Position numbers and translations under genes: made by a program | Notes under the pieces: generated by a model | The model's input: only the letters and a program-made list of their open reading frames with translations | The model's database searches: none | What the model was told of the DNA's origin: nothing | NCBI RefSeq assembly: GCF_023716485.1 | Contig: NZ_CP092418.1 | Location: 596,001 to 660,000 of the forward strand | Length of the DNA: 64,000 nt | Reading direction: 5' to 3' | Origin: Microbulbifer variabilis | GTDB lineage: Bacteria; Pseudomonadota; Gammaproteobacteria; Pseudomonadales; Cellvibrionaceae | In this document: one piece after another, positions 19,719 through 28,237 of the stretch | Numbering within the stretch: position 1 is the stretch's first letter | Layout of the letters: each line of letters opens with the position of its first letter

Positions 19719-20855
19719 ATGGGCTCCGTATCAGTGTCCCGTAGAGGACTTTCTAAGGGGCAGCGCTGGGTGGTAAAAATTGGCAGTGCCCTGCTTACTG
19801 ATAACGGTCGCGGCGTCAATAATTCGGCGATCTGCGCCTGGGTGGCACAGATCGCCGAATTGCGCCAGCAGGGTGTTGAAGTGGTGTTGGTTTCTTCTGG
19901 GGCAGTAGCCGCGGGTATGGATCGTCTCGGCTGGAACCGCAGGCCGGAGTCGATCCATCAGTTGCAGGCCGCAGCTGCGATAGGGCAGAGCCATTTGGTG
20001 CAGGTCTATGAGCAGGCTTTCGGTCTCTTCGATATACGCAGCGCGCAGATTTTGTTGGATCATGATGATCTCTCCAACCGCACTCGTTACCTCAATGCGC
20101 GCAGTACATTGCGAACACTACTCTCATTGGGAGCTGTGCCGATCGTCAATGAAAACGATACCGTCGTAACCGATGAAATACGTTTCGGTGATAACGACAC
20201 CTTGGCGGCGTTGGTGGCTAACCTTGTCGAGGCGGATGCCTTGTTGATTTTGACTGATGCCGATGGGCTCTTTACCGAAGACCCTCGCGATAACCCCGAT
20301 GCGGAGCTTGTTGGTGAGGCCTCGGCGCTGGATCCGAGGCTACTGGGGATGGCGGGGGACTCCCGCAGTGGTCTGGGACGAGGAGGTATGACCACCAAAG
20401 TGCGCGCGGCACAACTGGCGGCTCGTTCCGGTGCCTGCACTGTGATTGCTGGGGGTGCCAGAGAGGGAGTGGTAACGCGGGTATGGAGGGGCGAGGATTT
20501 GGGAACTCTCCTGCTTCCGGAGGCGGACCCCTTGGCGGCGAGGAAGCGCTGGCTAGCTGGGCAGCTACAGGTGCGCGGTAGTCTCACCCTCGATAGTGGT
20601 GCTGAGAGGGCATTGCGCGATGGTGGTAAGAGTTTGCTATCGGTGGGGGTGACTGCGGTGCAGGGGCGTTTTCACCGGGGAGACTTGGTTTCCTGTCTTG
20701 ATGGTGCGGGTCATGAGATCGCCCGTGGTCTTGTAAATTATGACAGCAGCGAGAGTGCCAGGATTCTCGGGCAGTCATCGGAGCGCTTTGTTGAGTTGCT
20801 CGGCTATCGTGATGACGATGAGTTGATACACAGAGATAATCTTATCTTGCTCTAG
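19719..20855 (+). CDS. proB: Glutamate 5-kinase
   Basis: Phosphorylates glutamate as the first step of proline synthesis. An amino-acid-kinase domain covers about residues 15-260 ([37 protein letters not shown]), and a C-terminal PUA domain follows from about 285. The length is 378 aa. GGGAGGAAGT precedes the ATG. obgE-proB-rpsT is a conserved order in Pseudomonas. proA is not in this window. Confidence 0.97.
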   Translation: MGSVSVSRRGLSKGQRWVVKIGSALLTDNGRGVNNSAICAWVAQIAELRQQGVEVVLVSSGAVAAGMDRLGWNRRPESIHQLQAAAAIGQSHLVQVYEQAFGLFDIRSAQILLDHDDLSNRTRYLNARSTLRTLLSLGAVPIVNENDTVVTDEIRFGDNDTLAALVANLVEADALLILTDADGLFTEDPRDNPDAELVGEASALDPRLLGMAGDSRSGLGRGGMTTKVRAAQLAARSGACTVIAGGAREGVVTRVWRGEDLGTLLLPEADPLAARKRWLAGQLQVRGSLTLDSGAERALRDGGKSLLSVGVTAVQGRFHRGDLVSCLDGAGHEIARGLVNYDSSESARILGQSSERFVELLGYRDDDELIHRDNLILL

Positions 20856-20878
20856 CAGAAGCGCTGGCTTTCAGACAT

Positions 20879-20906
20879 AAAAAAACCCCGCATTGCGGGG
20901 TTTTTT
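20879..20906. terminator. Bidirectional Rho-independent terminator
   Basis: AAAAAAACCCCGC - ATT - GCGGGGTTTTTT between convergent proB and rpsT; it works on both strands. Confidence 0.93.
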
Positions 20907-20925
20907 GTGTCTGCTACCTAAAGAA

Positions 20926-21192
20926 TTAGGCGGCGAGAGTTTTAACCTGAGCGTTCAGGCGGCTCTTATGACGAGCGGCTTTATTCTTGTGAATAATACC
21001 TTTGTCTGCCATGCGGTCGATAACGGGAACCGCTTCTGCGTATGCAGTTTTTGCTTTTTCAGCGTCGCCTGCATCGATGGCCGCAACTACCTTCTTAATG
21101 TAGGTGCGCACCATGGAGCGCAGACTGGCGTTATGCATGCGGCGCTTGTCGTTCTGGCGCGCGCGTTTCTTCGCTTGAGGTGAGTTGGCCAC
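20926..21192 (-). CDS. rpsT: 30S ribosomal protein S20
   Basis: Small-subunit protein binding 16S rRNA. I place the start at the GTG 21190-21192, giving [17 protein letters not shown] after the initiator (88 aa), the family norm; AGGAGC lies just upstream. The open frame extends 33 codons further but that part is the untranslated leader and promoter. A non-AUG start is common for rpsT and is tied to autoregulation in E. coli. Confidence 0.97.
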   Translation of the reverse strand: MANSPQAKKRARQNDKRRMHNASLRSMVRTYIKKVVAAIDAGDAEKAKTAYAEAVPVIDRMADKGIIHKNKAARHKSRLNAQVKTLAA

Positions 21193-21259
21193 CGGTTGCT
21201 CCTGTCTGGAATCTATAAATCTGTAACTAACAGGCCCTGGGGCCCGATCGGGACGCGAC

Positions 21260-21287
21260 ATTATCCCCACAGCTGGTTGTTTGTCAA
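21260..21287 (-). promoter_or_regulatory. Predicted sigma-70 promoter of rpsT
   Basis: Minus-strand TTGACA (21282-21287) and GATAAT (21260-21265) with a 16-bp spacer, about 60 bp before the S20 start. Confidence 0.7.
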
Positions 21288-21335
21288 CCATCTGGGCAGA
21301 TAGCTTGCGCTTTGTCTGCCTGTGCTGGTGCGTGA

Positions 21336-23369
21336 TTAGCGGGTCGGCAGTTTTAGGTTGAACTCCACACCGCTATTATCTGTGCGATTTCGAGCCTCCA
21401 AACGGGCTCGGTGAAAGTCAGCAATCAATTTAGCGATATGCAATCCAAGGCCCAAATGCCCAGCGTTGTCACCTTCCTTACGCACAGATACCAGGGAATC
21501 GAACAGCTTGTGTGCATAGCCATTGGGTAGCAATGGACCGTCGTTACTCACACTAATTAGGTAGCCGTCCTTTTCGTTGTAGACTGCAAGCTGAATCTCA
21601 CTGTGCTTTGGGGCGAAACTACAGGCATTGTCTACCAGCTTATCTAAAAGCTGTGCCAGTAGCTCCGGCGCGCCCTCACAGCGAAGCTCTCCATTTGGCT
21701 TTTTCAGAGAAAATTGGTGGCGGGGGTGGGCGTCGCCATAGCACTGCACCATAACTTCCAGCAGGTCCGCCAAGTCAAAGCGCTCGCGCTCTGCCTGATG
21801 AATGCTGGCTTCCAGGTTGCTGGCCGCAGAGAGGCTGTTGAGGATGCCGGATAGGCGGGCACTGCCATCCAGTGCGCGTTCGGCATAGCGGCGGCTGTCT
21901 TCATCCAGTTTGCCGGTGGAGAGGTTATCGAGTGAAGAGCGCACCACCGCGAGAGGCGTGCGCAACTCGTGGGACAATTTACTGGCGAGGGTTCGCAGGT
22001 ATTGGTGATACTGATCTAGCTCGCCCAGCAGACTGGCAAAGGCACGGTTAAGTGCACCCAGTTCGTCTCTGGCAGAGGAGAGGGGAAAGTTGCCACGCAA
22101 TTTGCCACTGCTGTCGACCGCATTGCGCGCAGCGCGGTGCAGCTTGCGAATGCGCCAAGATAGCCAGCTGGCGTAGCCGAGCAAAAACAGCAGTGCGGTT
22201 GCTGCTGCCGCACAGCTAATCAACCATAACCTGTGTGCGGCGCTATCGGTCATCGACTGCATAGCCTCAGCGGACTGCAACACAAGCACTCGTCCCAGTA
22301 GAGGCCTTTCTACGACTTCGTCAGCCCGAGTTATCACGGGCACACTGACTGCTCCTATACGCGACTGTAGTGGCCCGCCAAACCACTGCTCGGCTGTATC
22401 ACGTCCAATGCCACTGCTTAGCGGCAGTTCATTTTGGGGTAGCTTTGGTAGCTCTTCCCTGGCAAGCAGTTTGCGATAAATCCAACTGCGCAGCCAGGGC
22501 CGCGGTGTGCTCTGCTCCTCAATGGCCACCTGTGATTGGTCGTTACTGGCGAGCAGGAATCCCTCGCTGTCTACGACTGCCAAGCGCAGGTCTGGGCGGG
22601 CAAAGTGGTCCAATTCCGCCTGCAGCTTGGGCAGTAGGGCAACTAAGTGCCCTGGCAGGCCATCGGCGGGAAGGGTGCTGGCACTGTGAACTGGTGGGGA
22701 ACCGTTGCTACTGGTGCGGTCGAGTATTTGAATGGACAGGCTGTCACGTGTGAGTGTGTAGGGAAGGCTGAGCTCTAGTTGATACCCCTTCGGTGAAGTG
22801 GTCCAGCGCCCGCGCAGGCGCAATTCGCGTTGGTAGTTGCCTTCGCGTGGATTGTACCAAAAGGCCTCGACAGGCCCCCGGATCGCCACTGGCAACAGGT
22901 AATGGCGCCCATTGGTAAACAGTTCAACGGTATCCCCTCCGGCGAGCAGATTTGTGCGAGGGTCCCGGTAGGCTGGGGTCTCATCACTTACTGTTAGCAG
23001 TAGGTAGATCTGATCAGCATACTGCCCGAGTGTGATCCGGGCCTGGGGCATGTGCTGCTCATTGAGCAGTTCTCGGGGAGTAAGCTCCCAGGGACGCCAA
23101 TCGTCCCCGTAACCATCTACAACTGGAGGGTGGGAGAGGGGGTTTAAGTAGAGCTGGCTGCCAGGCGGTCTAGCATGGCGTGCGGGATCGGGAGCGATTA
23201 ACTCTGGTGCGCTGGCCAGGCGCGCGGCAATTGCAGCAGCTGTGGCCTCAAGGGCCTGTAGTTGGCCCTGCGCCAGTGCCGCATCCACCTGACGGAGATA
23301 CTGACACCCAGCCCAGGGCAGGGCCAGCGCCACAAGGCTCACCAATAGGAGTTGTCGGCGAAGTTTCAT
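21336..23369 (-). CDS. pdsS: Sortase-system sensor histidine kinase (PdsS-like) with periplasmic carbohydrate-binding-like domain
   Basis: A 677-residue membrane sensor kinase. A signal anchor covers residues 7-20. The periplasmic part (about 75-215) starts [17 protein letters not shown] and resembles the CBM9/DOMON-like fold found in some sensor kinases. A second transmembrane segment lies at 382-402, then a HAMP-like linker, the H-box [13 protein letters not shown] (His467), an N-box ([12 protein letters not shown], about 575-590) and a G-box ([12 protein letters not shown]). This architecture, next to an OmpR-type regulator and an OmpA-like gene, matches the kinase of the proteobacterial dedicated sortase system. 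The ligand is unknown. It lies 49 bp after pdsR. Confidence 0.75.
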   Translation of the reverse strand: MKLRRQLLLVSLVALALPWAGCQYLRQVDAALAQGQLQALEATAAAIAARLASAPELIAPDPARHARPPGSQLYLNPLSHPPVVDGYGDDWRPWELTPRELLNEQHMPQARITLGQYADQIYLLLTVSDETPAYRDPRTNLLAGGDTVELFTNGRHYLLPVAIRGPVEAFWYNPREGNYQRELRLRGRWTTSPKGYQLELSLPYTLTRDSLSIQILDRTSSNGSPPVHSASTLPADGLPGHLVALLPKLQAELDHFARPDLRLAVVDSEGFLLASNDQSQVAIEEQSTPRPWLRSWIYRKLLAREELPKLPQNELPLSSGIGRDTAEQWFGGPLQSRIGAVSVPVITRADEVVERPLLGRVLVLQSAEAMQSMTDSAAHRLWLISCAAAATALLFLLGYASWLSWRIRKLHRAARNAVDSSGKLRGNFPLSSARDELGALNRAFASLLGELDQYHQYLRTLASKLSHELRTPLAVVRSSLDNLSTGKLDEDSRRYAERALDGSARLSGILNSLSAASNLEASIHQAERERFDLADLLEVMVQCYGDAHPRHQFSLKKPNGELRCEGAPELLAQLLDKLVDNACSFAPKHSEIQLAVYNEKDGYLISVSNDGPLLPNGYAHKLFDSLVSVRKEGDNAGHLGLGLHIAKLIADFHRARLEARNRTDNSGVEFNLKLPTR

Positions 23370-23418
23370 CTACGGGTCCCCGAAAAGCTGTAGACCGGCT
23401 GCTATGTTGCCGAGGCAA

Positions 23419-24108
23419 TCAGAGCTGCCAGCGATAGCCCATGCCATAGGCTGTACCTATAGCGTTGAATTCATTATCCAGGGCCTGAAATTTTTTGCGG
23501 ATTCTCTTTACGTGGGAGGTGATGGTGTTGTCATCCAGAACTACCCGAGCGGCCTCCATCAACTGACTGCGGGACTTCACATGCCCGGGGCGCTTGGCTA
23601 GAGCGTGGACAATCCAGAATTCAGTGACAGTGAGATCAACTACCCTTCCGTCCCAGTGGCAATGCAACCGGGAAATATCCAATTCCAGCTTGCCCTGGGT
23701 TAGGCTTTCCCCTTCATCGCTCTGGTCGCGCAGTACGCTGACCCGTCGCAGCAGCGCATTGATACGCGCCTGCATATGGGGCAGGGAGATATCCTTAGTG
23801 AGATAGTCGTCTGCGCCGAGGCGTAGTCCCGAAATAATATCCAGTTCGGAATCTCTGGCGGTGAGAAACAGGATTGGCAGACTGGGGGCCATGGCGCGCA
23901 GCTCTCTGCAAAGCTCAAAACCGCCTTCCACTTCACTGCCGAGCCCGACGTCGATTACCGCCAGGTCTGGCAGTCGCTGCCGGAAAGCTTCCATGGCCTC
24001 AATTCTTGCGCTGTAGAGATCGACTCGATAACCGCTGCGGCGCAATGCATCGCGGTAATTTTCGGCGATGGCGCGCTCGTCTTCGACAATAGCGATAGTT
24101 GCACTCAT
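23419..24108 (-). CDS. pdsR: Sortase-system response regulator (PdsR-like, OmpR family)
   Basis: A 229-residue transcriptional regulator. The receiver domain has acidic residues Glu9-Asp10, phosphoacceptor Asp53 (AVIDVGLG) and a late Lys in the LTKDIS stretch. The C-terminal winged helix ends TAYGMGYRW. ATG 24108 is chosen because it gives the standard N-terminus MSATIAIVEDE; the frame upstream is not family-like. It pairs with the kinase gene just downstream, and the OmpA-like gene just upstream completes the trio. Its targets are not known. Confidence 0.8.
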   Translation of the reverse strand: MSATIAIVEDERAIAENYRDALRRSGYRVDLYSARIEAMEAFRQRLPDLAVIDVGLGSEVEGGFELCRELRAMAPSLPILFLTARDSELDIISGLRLGADDYLTKDISLPHMQARINALLRRVSVLRDQSDEGESLTQGKLELDISRLHCHWDGRVVDLTVTEFWIVHALAKRPGHVKSRSQLMEAARVVLDDNTITSHVKRIRKKFQALDNEFNAIGTAYGMGYRWQL

Positions 24109-24169
24109 GGCTGATTCCGGCTGCTTCCTTTGTGGCGGAGAATCATGCACGAAATAGCAGCTTATTGGC

Positions 24170-24194
24170 AAAAAGGCGGGCGCAAATGGCCCGC
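24170..24194 (-). terminator. Rho-independent terminator after pdsO
   Basis: On the minus strand GCGGGC - 7-nt loop - GCCCGC is followed by CTTTTT. It lies between pdsO and pdsR, so the OmpA-like gene can be expressed independently of the two-component genes. Confidence 0.7.
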
Positions 24195-24328
24195 AAGCAC
24201 AACAGGGTTTCTTTCACGGAGGAGAGTTTGTGGCCATATTTTTAATCAGTCCACAGGCGCAATAGCGATTTGAAGTCACCTTGCGCAGCCGAGAGGATTT
24301 GTAGTCCATCACGGCTGTTTAGCAGTTG

Positions 24329-25015
24329 TTAGAAGTGTCCGGCCATGGATTCCGGTAAGGAAAAGCGGATATCTACACGGCGCTCCATGGCGTAGGCGTC
24401 GACATCGCCCTTGGGGGCCTCCGAGTAGGTGGAGCCCATAGCGCGGCGGCTGATGCGGGAGGCGTCAATGCCCAGGGAGATCAGTGCCTGTTCAACACTT
24501 AGGGCACGTTGGTCAGAGAGCACGTTGTTGTAACCATCGCTGCCCCGTGGGTCCGCGTGTCCCTCTAGTTGTATTTGCAGGTGGGGATGGCGTTTCAGGA
24601 AGTCTGCCATGGCATTCAGCTGTTGAAGCTGGGTGGTCTGGAGTTCGTCTTCTCCGGTGGTGAATAGCATCTGGAACTGTAATGAATCCAGTGCCACTTG
24701 GCTGGCATCATTCGCGGACAGTCGAGCCGCATCCAGTTGCTGTGCCAGGTTGCTGAGCTCTGCACGGCTCTCTGTCAATTGTGTTGCCAGCATATCAGCC
24801 TCTTCTGCTTGCTTGACCTGTTCGCCGAGCCAGGCTCCACCGATTGCGCCGGCGATAAACCCGACAGGGCCCCCTACAGCGGCACCGGCAACGGCTGCCG
24901 TGGTAAAGACCGTGGCCTGCTTGGCCGGGGTCAGTTTTGATTCGTTGAGTTCATTCGCCTGGGTACCAGAGGCGATCAGGGAAGTCAGGGCTGCAACCAT
25001 TAATGTTTTTTTCAT
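24329..25015 (-). CDS. pdsO: Sortase-associated OmpA-family protein (PdsO-like)
   Basis: A 228-residue envelope protein with a signal peptide of about 20 residues (cleavage after GTQA). A glycine-rich hydrophobic segment follows (about 38-65, AAVAGAAVGGPVGFIAGAIG), then a coiled coil (about 68-105), and a C-terminal OmpA-like peptidoglycan-binding domain with LEGHADPRGSDGYN and LSDQRA. A member of this family is known to sit next to the PdsS/PdsR pair in marine Proteobacteria, and function is unknown. AAGGAGAG precedes the ATG. No sortase gene is nearby. A generic OmpA-family lipid- or peptidoglycan-tethering role is the alternative. Confidence 0.75.
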   Translation of the reverse strand: MKKTLMVAALTSLIASGTQANELNESKLTPAKQATVFTTAAVAGAAVGGPVGFIAGAIGGAWLGEQVKQAEEADMLATQLTESRAELSNLAQQLDAARLSANDASQVALDSLQFQMLFTTGEDELQTTQLQQLNAMADFLKRHPHLQIQLEGHADPRGSDGYNNVLSDQRALSVEQALISLGIDASRISRRAMGSTYSEAPKGDVDAYAMERRVDIRFSLPESMAGHF

Positions 25016-25168
25016 TGCTTACTCTCCTTGGGGGCTTTCTTCTTACTCGGTGGGGCTGTGTGTGGCCCGTTTGAGTGCTATTAAAAAGCTCCAAGGAGGC
25101 ACTGGCGTGGCGCAGTGGTGGCAAATCGCTGCGCAATTGTGGCGAAAGATGGCAACCGGTGTGTCCTG

Positions 25169-25306
25169 TTATTTCAGGCGGTGGTAGCGCCGGTCGCGGG
25201 GCGAATCTACGCGGACACGCACACGCTGGGGGCGGGGGCCACGCATTATCGCAATGTAAAGCACAATCGCCAGTGCCAGGGCAATAATCAAAGCGTTAAT
25301 GGTCAT
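25169..25306 (-). CDS. Small single-pass membrane protein, 45 aa
   Basis: A short frame beginning at ATG 25304-25306 encodes 45 residues: a hydrophobic segment (residues 3-20, INALIIALALAIVLYIAI) followed by a very basic tail rich in Arg and Pro (RGPRPQRVRVRVDSPR). GGGGAGAAG is placed well for translation, and TATACT at 25361-25366 on the minus strand is a good -10. I know no family. It lies 153 bp upstream of pdsO on the same strand and divergent from murJ, so it may belong to the pds block. It could be inserted with the basic tail in the cytoplasm. Confidence 0.55.
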   Translation of the reverse strand: MTINALIIALALAIVLYIAIMRGPRPQRVRVRVDSPRDRRYHRLK

Positions 25307-25481
25307 CCTGTCTTCTCCCCGCGCCACCGATTCCGTGGGACGCGTCACTAATTCACAGCTAGTATAGGCTCGTGGGCTCCAGGTCGTAGGAGCATTAAGA
25401 TATCCATCCCTCAATGACTTTTGTGGAATTGCGGTAGACTTGCCGGCCAGCAGATATCGCCCAAATCCAGGAGTCACAGCG

Positions 25482-27092
25482 TTGCCCCAGTCGCCGCCCA
25501 CCCAAGACCAGCCCGTCGAAAAAACCGGTACATCCAGACTCCTGCGCGGCAGCTCGGTGGTGGGGGCCGCAACGATGTTGTCCCGGGTTGCCGGCCTGGC
25601 CAGGGATATGGCCCTGGCGCGCTTTGCCGGGGCTGGGGATGCCGCCGATGCTTTTTTCGTGGCGTTTAAAATCCCTAACTTTTTCCGCCGCTTGTTTGCT
25701 GAGGGCGCCTTTGCCCAAGCATTTGTGCCGGTGTTGGCGGAGTACCGCCAAAAGGGGGGCATTGCTGCAGCACGAGAGCTCAATGATCGCGTCGCGGGAG
25801 CACTCGGCGGTGTTTTGTTGTTGGTTACTTTATTTGGCGTATTGTGCGCGCCTCTGGTGACAGGGATCTTTGCATTTGGCTGGTGGTGGGATGGGAGCGA
25901 AAGGGAAAAGTTTGAGCTCGCCACCGGCATGCTGCAAATTACCTTCCCCTACCTGATGTTGATCTCCCTGGCGGGTTTCACCGGCGCTATTCTGAACAGC
26001 TTTGATCGCTTTGCGATCCCGGCACTGACGCCAATTATGTTGAATCTGGTGTTGATTGGTGCGGCAACTATAGGTACGGCTTGGTTCGATCCGGAGATAC
26101 TGGCCTTGGCTTGGGGTGTGCTTTTGGCCGGAGTGGTGCAATTGCTGTTTCAGCTGCCTTTTCTGGCGCGTGAGGGGTTATTGCCAAGGCCCAAGTGGGA
26201 TTGGAGCCACCCGGGGGTGCGCAAAATTCTGCGCCTGATGGCTCCGGCAATTTTTGGAGTATCGGTCACTCAAATCAGTTTGGTATTGGATACGCTGCTG
26301 GCTTCATTCCTGCCCAGTGGCAGTGTCTCCTGGTTGTATTTTTCCGATCGCCTGACCGAATTACCGCTAGGGGTGTTTGGTGTGGCTGTGGCAACGGTGA
26401 TATTGCCGAGCTTGTCTCGTCTGCACAGCGATGGAGACCCGCGCCGCTTTCGCCATACCCTCGACTGGGCGCTGCGCAGCGTTACCCTTATCTCCCTGCC
26501 TGCGGCGGTAGCCCTTGTGGTATTAGCTGAGCCGCTGTTGACCACGCTATTCCAATACGGCCAGATGCAGCCCAGAGATATGCAGATGGCGGCCTGGTCC
26601 CTACGAGCTTACGCCTTGGGGTTGTTGGCTTTTATGTTGATCAAAGTGCTAGCGCCGGGCTATTTTGCCCGTCAGGATACCTATACACCGGTGCGTTTCG
26701 GCTTGATCGCAATTTCGGCCAAGATGGTGCTGAGCCTTCTGTTTGTTATCCCGCTGAATCATTATTTTAAACTCGGCCATATGGGACTGGCGCTGGCTAC
26801 CGCCTGCCAGGCGGCAATCAACGCCTGGTTACTGTACAAGGGTTTGCGCCGGGATGACGTTTACATGCCTGAGGCTGGTTGGGGGCGATTCCTATTGCGG
26901 TTGATAGCGGCGAATTTGGCGATGGTCGCTGTGCTGATGGGGCTCCTTCACGTCTGGGAAAGTTGGAGTGCCTGGGGCTGGTTTGAACGGGCCTGGCGTA
27001 TGGGTGTAATAGTAGCCGCAGGGGGCTTGGCCTACCTGTTTACCCTGTTTGTGTCAGGCCTGCGCCCACGTCACTTCCGCGCCACCAGTTAA
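25482..27092 (+). CDS. murJ: Lipid II flippase
   Basis: Moves lipid II across the inner membrane for peptidoglycan synthesis (MVF/MOP fold). It shows about fourteen hydrophobic segments, with GAATMLSRVAGLARDMALAR and AFFVAFKIPNFFRRLFAEGA near the N-terminus. I chose TTG 25482 because AGGAG lies 8 nt upstream; the frame continues to another TTG at 25440, and neither choice has an ATG. This leaves a proline-rich tail of about 20 residues before the first helix. It is followed by ribF, as in Pseudomonas. Confidence 0.93.
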   Translation: MPQSPPTQDQPVEKTGTSRLLRGSSVVGAATMLSRVAGLARDMALARFAGAGDAADAFFVAFKIPNFFRRLFAEGAFAQAFVPVLAEYRQKGGIAAARELNDRVAGALGGVLLLVTLFGVLCAPLVTGIFAFGWWWDGSEREKFELATGMLQITFPYLMLISLAGFTGAILNSFDRFAIPALTPIMLNLVLIGAATIGTAWFDPEILALAWGVLLAGVVQLLFQLPFLAREGLLPRPKWDWSHPGVRKILRLMAPAIFGVSVTQISLVLDTLLASFLPSGSVSWLYFSDRLTELPLGVFGVAVATVILPSLSRLHSDGDPRRFRHTLDWALRSVTLISLPAAVALVVLAEPLLTTLFQYGQMQPRDMQMAAWSLRAYALGLLAFMLIKVLAPGYFARQDTYTPVRFGLIAISAKMVLSLLFVIPLNHYFKLGHMGLALATACQAAINAWLLYKGLRRDDVYMPEAGWGRFLLRLIAANLAMVAVLMGLLHVWESWSAWGWFERAWRMGVIVAAGGLAYLFTLFVSGLRPRHFRATS

Positions 27093-27204
27093 CTTTGAAC
27101 AGAAGCCAATATGGCATGAATTGTATGCGGCCAGTCGCTACTGGCCGCCCTGTGGGAATCCGCTATACTGTGCGGCTCGATTTTATGAGGATGGGAAGAT
27201 CGTT

Positions 27205-28188
27205 TTGGCCCAGGAACGCGAACTAATTCGCGGGTTGCACAACCTGCGCCCCCGCCACCGAGGATGCGTGGCAACGATCGGCTCGTTCGACGGCGTACAT
27301 TTTGGTCATCAGGCGATCATTGCCCAGTTGCAACAGCGTGCGCTTGAGCAGGGCCTTCCTTCGGTAGCCATTATATTTGAACCCCAGCCCCACGAGTTCT
27401 TCTCTGGCGAGCAGGCTCCCGCGAGGCTGATGCGTTTTAAGGAAAAAGTGCTGGCGCTGTTCGATGTGGGTGTGGAGCGAGTCTTGTGCCTGCAGTTTAA
27501 CGATACCCTGCGCGGCCTCAGTGCTGAGGCATTTATCCAGCGGATACTGCTTGATGGCCTGGGCATTCGCCATCTGGTGGTGGGCGATGATTTTCGTTTT
27601 GGCTGCGACCGCAGTGGAGACTATAGCCTCCTGCAAACGATGGGCGCCCAGCATGGCTTTACCGTGGAAGATACCGCGACTATGGAGATACGCGGCTCCA
27701 GGGTGAGCAGTACCCGTATTCGCGAAGCCCTGCAGGGTGGTGATTTTGAGCTGGCTGAAACCCTCTTGGGGCGGCCCTACAAGATTACCGGCAGGGTGGC
27801 GCCTGGGCGCTCACTCGGTCGTCAGCTGGGTGCGCCCACGGCCAATGTGCGCCTGCAGCGTTACCGCTCCCCGCTAGTTGGCGTTTATACGGTGCGCACC
27901 ACTGCCACAGATGGTTCTGAGCTTGCTACGGGGCGCCAAGACATAGATGGCGTGGCCAATGTGGGATTTCGTCCCACTGTAGAGGGCGAGGGCGCGCGCC
28001 CCCTGCTGGAGGTGAACCTGTTTGATTTCAATGGCAATCTCTATGGGCGAGAGCTCGCCGTGGAGTTCTGCCACAAGTTGCGCAACGAGGAGAAGTTTGC
28101 CTCGTTGGATATTCTCAAGGCTCGTATCGCCGAAGATATTGAAAATGCCCGGCAGTGGTTTAAACAAAATCCTAGACCGCACCAATAA
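27205..28188 (+). CDS. ribF: Bifunctional riboflavin kinase / FAD synthetase
   Basis: Makes FMN from riboflavin and then FAD. The N-terminal nucleotidyltransferase has TIGSFDGVHFGHQA (about residues 22-35) and SSTRIREAL (about 168-176); the C-terminal kinase has GRQLGAPTANV (about 206-216) and GVANVGFRPTV (about 248-258). I chose TTG 27205 because the family's ELIRGLHNL begins there; the frame continues to an ATG at 27049 that would add 52 unrelated residues. The gene sits between murJ and ileS, its usual place. Confidence 0.93.
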   Translation: MAQERELIRGLHNLRPRHRGCVATIGSFDGVHFGHQAIIAQLQQRALEQGLPSVAIIFEPQPHEFFSGEQAPARLMRFKEKVLALFDVGVERVLCLQFNDTLRGLSAEAFIQRILLDGLGIRHLVVGDDFRFGCDRSGDYSLLQTMGAQHGFTVEDTATMEIRGSRVSSTRIREALQGGDFELAETLLGRPYKITGRVAPGRSLGRQLGAPTANVRLQRYRSPLVGVYTVRTTATDGSELATGRQDIDGVANVGFRPTVEGEGARPLLEVNLFDFNGNLYGRELAVEFCHKLRNEEKFASLDILKARIAEDIENARQWFKQNPRPHQ

Positions 28189-28237
28189 ACTGAGACGACC
28201 TAATTTATTTTTCTACTAGAGCTGAAGTAGACACCCA

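Noticed and set aside
25169..25930. Reverse-strand frame of 253 codons
   Set aside because: Most of it is antisense to murJ. Only the last 45 codons, with their own Shine-Dalgarno and ATG, were retained as a separate small gene.
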